NCBI GenBank assembly: GCA_937146645.1
Contig: CAKZRQ010000022.1
Coordinates: forward strand, 1-37,609
Direction of reading: 5' to 3'
Length of the DNA stretch: 37,609 nt
Origin: an uncultured Cyclobacteriaceae bacterium
GTDB taxonomy: Bacteria > Bacteroidota > Bacteroidia > Cytophagales > Cyclobacteriaceae
The notes under the pieces were generated by a model. That model saw only the letters and a list, made by a program, of their open reading frames with translations. It made no database searches and had not been told where the DNA came from. Positions 33,207-37,609 of the stretch are shown here, in pieces. The position numbers were made by a program, and so were the translations under genes. The stretch's first letter is position 1, and the number at the start of each line of letters is the position of its first letter.

Positions 33207-33860
33207 GTGATTTATCATAGTTTTTTAAAAAGGGTAATTGATATTTTTCTTTCAATCGGAATGCTTATAATCCTAAGCCCGATCTTCATCTTCGTATTTA
33301 TATATTTAGTCGTTCATCATTCGGGAAATCCATTTTTCACCCAGATTAGACCAGGTCTTAATGGAGAAAAATTTAAGATTTTGAAGTTTAAGACCATGAC
33401 GGATTCAATGGACGAAAGTGGAAATCTATTACCTGATTACGACAGAATTACCTCATCAGGAAAATGGATTAGAAAATATTCTTTAGATGAAATGCCTCAG
33501 TTGATTAATGTATTGAAAGGCGATATGAGTTTGGTTGGTCCTAGGCCACTTTTAGAAGAGTATATGGGTTTATACTCTGAGAAGCAGGCCAGAAGGCATG
33601 AAGTGAGACCCGGAGTATCCGGCTGGGCACAGATCAATGGAAGAAATGCTATATCGTGGGAAAAGAAGTTTGATCTTGATGTCTGGTACGTAGACAATTA
33701 TGGATTTTTCCTAGATATGAGAATACTTTTTCAAACTCTTTTTAATGTTCTTTTGGGTAAGGGGGTAACCCAAAAAGGACATGTTTCTATGGGTAGATTC
33801 AAAGGTTCAATAGATCAAAACCTTGTTACTAACCCTGAGCTATCTTCTCTGAAATCATAA
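33207..33860 (+). CDS. PglC/WcaJ-type initiating phosphoglycosyl transferase (bacterial sugar transferase)
   Basis: A small monotopic phosphoglycosyl transferase of 217 residues. One re-entrant hydrophobic helix (about 10-35, VIDIFLSIGMLIILSPIF) is followed by the catalytic domain. The catalytic Asp-Glu pair is D94-E95 (YSLDEMPQL), matching PglC position closely. KILKFKTM, SLVGPRPLLEEY and RPGVSGWAQINGRN are family motifs. It would transfer a sugar-1-phosphate, probably a diNAcBac-like 4-amino-dideoxy sugar, to undecaprenyl phosphate as the first committed step. The start is GTG, immediately after the aminotransferase stop. The C-terminus is about 20 residues longer than minimal PglC. Confidence 0.9.
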   Translation: MIYHSFLKRVIDIFLSIGMLIILSPIFIFVFIYLVVHHSGNPFFTQIRPGLNGEKFKILKFKTMTDSMDESGNLLPDYDRITSSGKWIRKYSLDEMPQLINVLKGDMSLVGPRPLLEEYMGLYSEKQARRHEVRPGVSGWAQINGRNAISWEKKFDLDVWYVDNYGFFLDMRILFQTLFNVLLGKGVTQKGHVSMGRFKGSIDQNLVTNPELSSLKS

Positions 33861-33881
33861 GAATAATCCAATTCTACATTA

Positions 33882-33928
33882 CAAAAGTTTTAACTTTTGG
33901 TCGAATATTTGTACAATTTTCAAAAGTT
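33882..33928. promoter_or_regulatory. Operator-like repeats of CAAAAGTT
   Basis: A near-palindrome CAAAAGTT-TT-AACTTTTG (33882-33899) plus a third direct half-site at 33921-33928, in the 145-base gap before the 4,6-dehydratase gene. There is no G/C-rich stem or T-tract, so it is not a standard terminator. A regulator-binding role is inferred from symmetry alone. Confidence 0.35.
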
Positions 33929-34005
33929 AGTTACTTTGCTCAACGATTTGGATAATGAAAATAGTGTACTTTGATATTTCATTATTCCATTAATGAAGTG
34001 AAACA

Positions 34006-35916
34006 ATGACTTTTTTAACCCGGCTTAAAATCCTGCCTAGATGGATTATCGCTTCTTTAGATGCACTGATATTTTTCTATTGTGCCATCTTCGGTTATCT
34101 GGTACGCTTTAATTTTGATCTTGCTGTTATTGAACAAAATGATGCATTTGTCGGTAGCCTTACATTTACGGTTGGAGCCCTTTTGGTTATGCAAAACACA
34201 AGAAGCTATGAGGGTATAGTAAGACATACAGGTTTTCGTGATGGTGCCAACATCTTCAAAACGGTAATCATCACCTTCGGATTGTTTCTTTTCCTGAACT
34301 TTTTTTCAGGAAACTTCCTAAATGACAGATTTTTGTTGCCTAGCTCGGTATTAATTATCGCTAGTCTTTCTTCTCTATTCGTCTTAATCTTCTACCGACT
34401 TTTGGTCAAGGAATTATTTCAATATGTGAAAAATGGGATAGTTGAAAAGGAGGTTAAAAACGGAGTAATTTTTGGAGCGGGTGAAGCGGGGATCATTGCT
34501 CAAGAAGCTATTAAGAGCGATAGGGAATCCGGTTTTAATACTGTTGCTTTCCTTGATGATGATCAAAAGAAAGAAGGTAAAAACATTGATGGTAAACGGA
34601 TATATCTTGGATTAGAAAAACTGGAGCATCTGGTAAATAGCTGTGGTGTTACGGAGCTAATTATTGCAGTTAGAGACCTCTCTGTTGAACGAAAGAATGA
34701 AATTACTGATGAATGTTTGAGGCTTGATGTCACAGTTTCTATCGTGCCGCCTGTAAACCAATGGATTAATGGTGACCTGACCGCCCAAGCAATCAGGGAA
34801 GTAAAAATTGAAGACCTTCTTAGCCGGGAGCAGATTGTTTTGGATAATCCTCGAATTCAGGAAGATATTCAAAACAGAGTAGTTCTTGTGTCTGGTGCTG
34901 CGGGTTCTATAGGTAGTGAGCTTTGCCGACAAATAAGTCATTACAAACCGAAACTCCTTGTTCTATTGGATATTGCAGAGTCTGCCCTTTACGATGTAGA
35001 ACAGGAATTCAAAGAGAGCAGGCTTTCTTGCCCTATTCAAATTGTTTTGGGCGATGTTAGGAATAAGCGAAAGATTAAAGAGGTATTCCGAAGATATAAG
35101 CCTCAAATAGTCTTCCACGCCGCGGCTTACAAGCATGTTCCTATGATGGAAAATTATCCAGAGGAAGCAATTCAAGCTAACATTATTGGAACAAAGAATC
35201 TTGCTGATTTAGCTGTTCTAAGCCAGGTTGACAAATTTGTATTTGTTTCAACTGATAAAGCGGTTAACCCAACCAATGTTATGGGGGCCAGTAAAAGGGC
35301 GGCTGAAATGTATGTTCAGGCTCTCAATGAGTATTTAGAGACCAATCATAAGAAGTACCATACTAAATTCATTACAACAAGATTCGGGAATGTTCTAGGA
35401 TCAAATGGTTCCGTGATACCTCTATTCAAAAAGCAGATAATGAATGGTGGACCTCTTTCCGTGACCCATCCAGAAATCACAAGATATTTTATGACGATCC
35501 CTGAAGCTTGTCAATTAGTGCTTGAAGCGGGTGTAATGGGAGAAGGCGGAGAAATCTATATTTTTGACATGGGTGAGCCAGTGAAGATTTTAGACCTTGC
35601 CAAAAAGATGATTCAACTTTCAGGTAAGAAAGTGGACGAGGATATTAGAATTGTATTCACAGGGCTGAGGGAAGGAGAGAAGCTTTATGAGGAGTTATTG
35701 AATGATTTTGAAACAGTTAAAATCACCCATCATCCTAAGATAAAGATTGCTCAAGTGCTTCCGTCTGCTTATCATAAGATTGACGGTCAAATTGATTTAT
35801 TTATGGATCTAGTGAATAAGAACTCCGAGAATGAAATCGTTTCGCATTTGAAAGTGATTGTTCCTGAATTCATCTCTAACTCTTCAAGATTCGAGGTTCT
35901 CGACAGGTTGAATTAG
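34006..35916 (+). CDS. PglF/WbpM-like UDP-GlcNAc 4,6-dehydratase (polysaccharide biosynthesis protein CapD family)
   Basis: A 636-residue membrane-anchored SDR. The N-terminus has about four membrane helices (to about residue 140), then a CoA-binding-like Rossmann domain (GAGEAG near 160) and the catalytic domain with SGAAGSIGSELCR near 298. In the active site the usual Tyr-x3-Lys is Met426-x3-Lys430, within STDKAVNPTNVMGASKR (S415). This Ser/Met/Lys arrangement is typical of PglF/WbpM inverting or retaining dehydratases. It would make UDP-4-keto-6-deoxy-GlcNAc for the aminotransferase at 32067. No PglD-type acetyltransferase is adjacent. It is followed by a strong terminator. Confidence 0.93.
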   Translation: MTFLTRLKILPRWIIASLDALIFFYCAIFGYLVRFNFDLAVIEQNDAFVGSLTFTVGALLVMQNTRSYEGIVRHTGFRDGANIFKTVIITFGLFLFLNFFSGNFLNDRFLLPSSVLIIASLSSLFVLIFYRLLVKELFQYVKNGIVEKEVKNGVIFGAGEAGIIAQEAIKSDRESGFNTVAFLDDDQKKEGKNIDGKRIYLGLEKLEHLVNSCGVTELIIAVRDLSVERKNEITDECLRLDVTVSIVPPVNQWINGDLTAQAIREVKIEDLLSREQIVLDNPRIQEDIQNRVVLVSGAAGSIGSELCRQISHYKPKLLVLLDIAESALYDVEQEFKESRLSCPIQIVLGDVRNKRKIKEVFRRYKPQIVFHAAAYKHVPMMENYPEEAIQANIIGTKNLADLAVLSQVDKFVFVSTDKAVNPTNVMGASKRAAEMYVQALNEYLETNHKKYHTKFITTRFGNVLGSNGSVIPLFKKQIMNGGPLSVTHPEITRYFMTIPEACQLVLEAGVMGEGGEIYIFDMGEPVKILDLAKKMIQLSGKKVDEDIRIVFTGLREGEKLYEELLNDFETVKITHHPKIKIAQVLPSAYHKIDGQIDLFMDLVNKNSENEIVSHLKVIVPEFISNSSRFEVLDRLN

Positions 35917-35939
35917 ACTTTGAGTACAATAGAAAATAC

Positions 35940-35966
35940 AAACCGTCCGAGTGACGGTTTTTTTGT
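35940..35966 (+). terminator. Intrinsic terminator after the 4,6-dehydratase gene
   Basis: AAACCGTC - CGAGT - GACGGTTT stem-loop (8-bp arms, 35940-35960) followed by a run of T. It marks the end of the polysaccharide locus. Confidence 0.92.
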
Positions 35967-36024
35967 TTCTAGTCATTTTTTGTCAAATGCCATAAATCAT
36001 ATTCCTCCTTAAGTATTTTTGTAA

Positions 36025-37386
36025 ATGCTATTCGCAATTGTAGATATAGAAACAGCAGGGGGTTCAGCAGCTGATGGAGGGATTACGGAAATAGCAGTGG
36101 TGATTCATGACGGCTCCCAAGTTTTGGATCGCTTTGAGAGTTTAATTAATCCGGAAACATCGATTCCAAGCTATATAACGGGTCTCACAGGTATCGATGA
36201 ATCAATGGTTGCTAATGCACCTAAATTTGAGGAAATAGCTGAGAGACTCTTCAACCTTCTTGACAATAAAATTTTTGTGGCCCATCAAGTCAATTTTGAT
36301 TATAACTTCATTCGGCTCGCCTTTGAAAGGTGTGGAATGGACTTCGATCAGAAGAAACTATGTACCGTACGGCTTAGCCGTAGGATTCTTCCTGGAAGAA
36401 GATCATATAGCCTCGGAAGGTTATGTGAGCAAGAAGGCATTCATATTTCAGCGAGACATAGAGCTATGGGTGATGCCTATGCTACTGCGGTTCTTTTCGG
36501 CAAGCTATATGAATTGAGTCCTGACGTTATTCATGAATTTTTGGGTTACAAATCCCAACACAAGTTCTTACCACCAAATTTTCCTAAAACTAAATATGAT
36601 GAGATACCCAGAGCTTGTGGTGTCTATTATATGTTGAATGAGAATAGAAAGGTTATCTATGTAGGCAAAGCCATAAATATTCAGGAAAGATTTAAAAGTC
36701 ATTTTTCAGGTAAGACCTTACCGCAATTAAAGGAAAACCTGAAAACCGAAGTTGTAGACTTAGAATGGAAGATAACTGGAAATGAGTTTTTCGCTCTTCT
36801 TTTGGAAAGCTTAGAGATCAAGAGACTCTGGCCAAAGTTTAATTCTGCTATGAAAAGACCAACGCGGTTTTGGGGGTTATTTCAGTTTGAGGATGGTAAT
36901 GGGTTCAAGAGATTTCAAGTAGCGCCGGTGAAGAAGGGAATTTTACCACTTGAGACTTTTTTTGCTAGGGAGGAGGCCATCGAATTCATAAAAGGTGCCA
37001 TTTCACGCTATGATCTTTGTGAAAGGCGATGCGGACTTAGAAAAGTAAATTGTTCAGATTCTGATTTAGCTTCCTGTTCAGGAGTTTGTTCTGGAATTCA
37101 GAGCCCGAAAGAATACAATTCACGAGTAGAGGATATGCTATCTCAGCTCTCTGAATCGAAGGGAGCCATTTCAATTACCTTAGATAATACTGATCAGAAT
37201 CAAAGAATTCAATGCGTATTTGAAGATGGACTTTTGTCAAAATATGTGGTATTCAGTTCAGAAGGTGATGCTGATGAAGATAGTTTAGATTGGATCGTTG
37301 TTCCCAAGCTTCCTGAGACTTTCTACATTCTAAGGAGATTTATAAATACTTTGCCAACTGAAAAAATCAAGGTTTTAGCTACCTAA
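36025..37386 (+). CDS. DnaQ-type 3'-5' exonuclease fused to a GIY-YIG (UvrC/Cho-like) domain
   Basis: A two-domain nuclease of 453 residues. The N-terminal part (1-170) is a DEDDh exonuclease: Asp7 and Glu9 (VDIETAG), Asp92 (HQVNFDYNF), His145 and Asp150 (ARHRAMGDA). From about 195 a GIY-YIG domain begins with GVYYML (199-204), then YVGKAINIQERFKSHF (212-227) and a conserved Glu in NEFFALLLESLEIK. The last about 150 residues, with a Cys cluster (DLCERRCGLRKVNCSD), resemble the UvrC/Cho region after the nuclease. Such fusions are thought to act in DNA repair. TATTTTTG at 36014-36021 is a perfect -7 box but lies only four bases before the ATG, so a leaderless transcript is possible. It converges with the next gene, overlapping by eight bases. 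Confidence 0.9.
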   Translation: MLFAIVDIETAGGSAADGGITEIAVVIHDGSQVLDRFESLINPETSIPSYITGLTGIDESMVANAPKFEEIAERLFNLLDNKIFVAHQVNFDYNFIRLAFERCGMDFDQKKLCTVRLSRRILPGRRSYSLGRLCEQEGIHISARHRAMGDAYATAVLFGKLYELSPDVIHEFLGYKSQHKFLPPNFPKTKYDEIPRACGVYYMLNENRKVIYVGKAINIQERFKSHFSGKTLPQLKENLKTEVVDLEWKITGNEFFALLLESLEIKRLWPKFNSAMKRPTRFWGLFQFEDGNGFKRFQVAPVKKGILPLETFFAREEAIEFIKGAISRYDLCERRCGLRKVNCSDSDLASCSGVCSGIQSPKEYNSRVEDMLSQLSESKGAISITLDNTDQNQRIQCVFEDGLLSKYVVFSSEGDADEDSLDWIVVPKLPETFYILRRFINTLPTEKIKVLAT

Positions 37387-37609
37387 CCTTAGCCCAGTCT
37401 TCTGGTAAATATGAGTAGAATATGCTATCTCTTCTTCTGCCATGATGCAAGAGTGTATGGCTTCGAAGGACACCTTCTTCAATTGCTCCTATTCGTTTGA
37501 GAGCCTGTCTGGCAAAAAGGTTCAATACATCTGTTTTAAACTCAACTCGGAGTAAAAATAGCTTGTCGAAGGCGTAGGCCAACATGAGCCTTTTAGCCCT
37601 TCTATTTAT
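37379..37609 (-). CDS. RimJ/RimL-type GNAT acetyltransferase, C-terminal part (truncated by window end)
   Basis: The open frame continues to the window edge, so only the last 76 or so residues are seen. The sequence AKRLMLAYAFDKLFLLRVEF, then TDVLNLFARQALKRIGAIEEG and RRRDSIFYSYLPEDW, is the typical C-terminal half of RimL-like N-acetyltransferases (N-x-x-x-x-x-A-x-x-x-x-G-A-x-E-G). The internal ATG at 37585 is not the true start, as the match extends upstream of it. Substrate unknown; RimL-type enzymes acetylate protein N-termini or small molecules. Confidence 0.8.
   Translation of the reverse strand: MNRRAKRLMLAYAFDKLFLLRVEFKTDVLNLFARQALKRIGAIEEGVLRSHTLLHHGRRRDSIFYSYLPEDWAKVR

Noticed and set aside
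33882..33899. Intrinsic terminator after the PglC-like gene
   Set aside because: The stem is AT-rich and not followed by a T-tract; an operator-like site fits better.

Overview
The window reads as a Bacteroidota chromosome, most likely a Cyclobacteriaceae-type (Algoriphagus-like) organism. This is inferred from the low-to-moderate GC, A-rich start regions without clear Shine-Dalgarno sites, TAnnTTTG-type -7 promoter boxes, Bacteroidota-style Wza lipoproteins and Wzc kinases, and short dispersed repeats typical of these genomes. Nearly all of it is a cell-surface polysaccharide (capsule or exopolysaccharide) locus, almost entirely on the + strand.

Layout. (i) 1-3.8 kb: tail of a neighbouring glycan cluster, with an EpsG/Wzy-like membrane protein, a four-helix-bundle (S23/IVS) cassette, a polysaccharide deacetylase without an ATG start, and a GNAT acetyltransferase on the minus strand. 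(ii) 3.8-4.2 kb: a repeat-rich gap. (iii) 4.2-11.6 kb: two tandem Wza lipoprotein/Wzc tyrosine-kinase export modules with a kdsB gene between them. (iv) 11.7-14.3 kb: AT-rich Wzy-like polymerase and Wzx-like flippase. (v) 14.3-24.4 kb: a tightly overlapping operon of a 2-hydroxyacid dehydrogenase, DUF115/MptE-like protein, Gfo/Idh/MocA oxidoreductase, GmhA-like isomerase, SDR, 3-dehydroquinate-synthase-like cyclase, YhcH/NanQ-like protein, NeuA-like CMP-sugar synthetase, HpcH/HpaI aldolase, a glycosyltransferase with sialyltransferase-type motifs, and the outer-membrane protein Wzi. (vi) 24.6-30.6 kb: sulfate uptake and activation (SLC13 permease, cysC, cysD, cysN, cysQ), interrupted by a second S23 cassette. 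(vii) 30.8-35.9 kb: a WecA/TagO-like transferase, a sugar aminotransferase, a PglC-like initiating transferase and a PglF/WbpM-like 4,6-dehydratase. (viii) 36.0 kb to the end: a DnaQ-exonuclease/GIY-YIG fusion and the 3' part of a RimL-like acetyltransferase on the minus strand.

How they fit together (inference): regions vi and vii would supply PAPS for sulfation and a 4-amino-dideoxy sugar lipid primer. Region v would make and transfer an unusual CMP-activated 2-keto sugar acid. Wzx, Wzy, Wza, Wzc and Wzi would flip, polymerise, export and anchor the product.

The most interesting proposal is region v. It has a CMP-sugar synthetase, a probable anomerase and a sialyltransferase-like enzyme, but no NeuB or KdsA. 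It carries instead a pyruvate class II aldolase, and next to it a sugar-phosphate cyclase. This suggests an undescribed aldolase-based route to a (possibly carbocyclic, C9-C10) ulosonic acid. The second is a pair of approximately 550-bp cassettes, each an S23 gene bounded by imperfect inverted repeats, which look like intervening-sequence elements outside rRNA.
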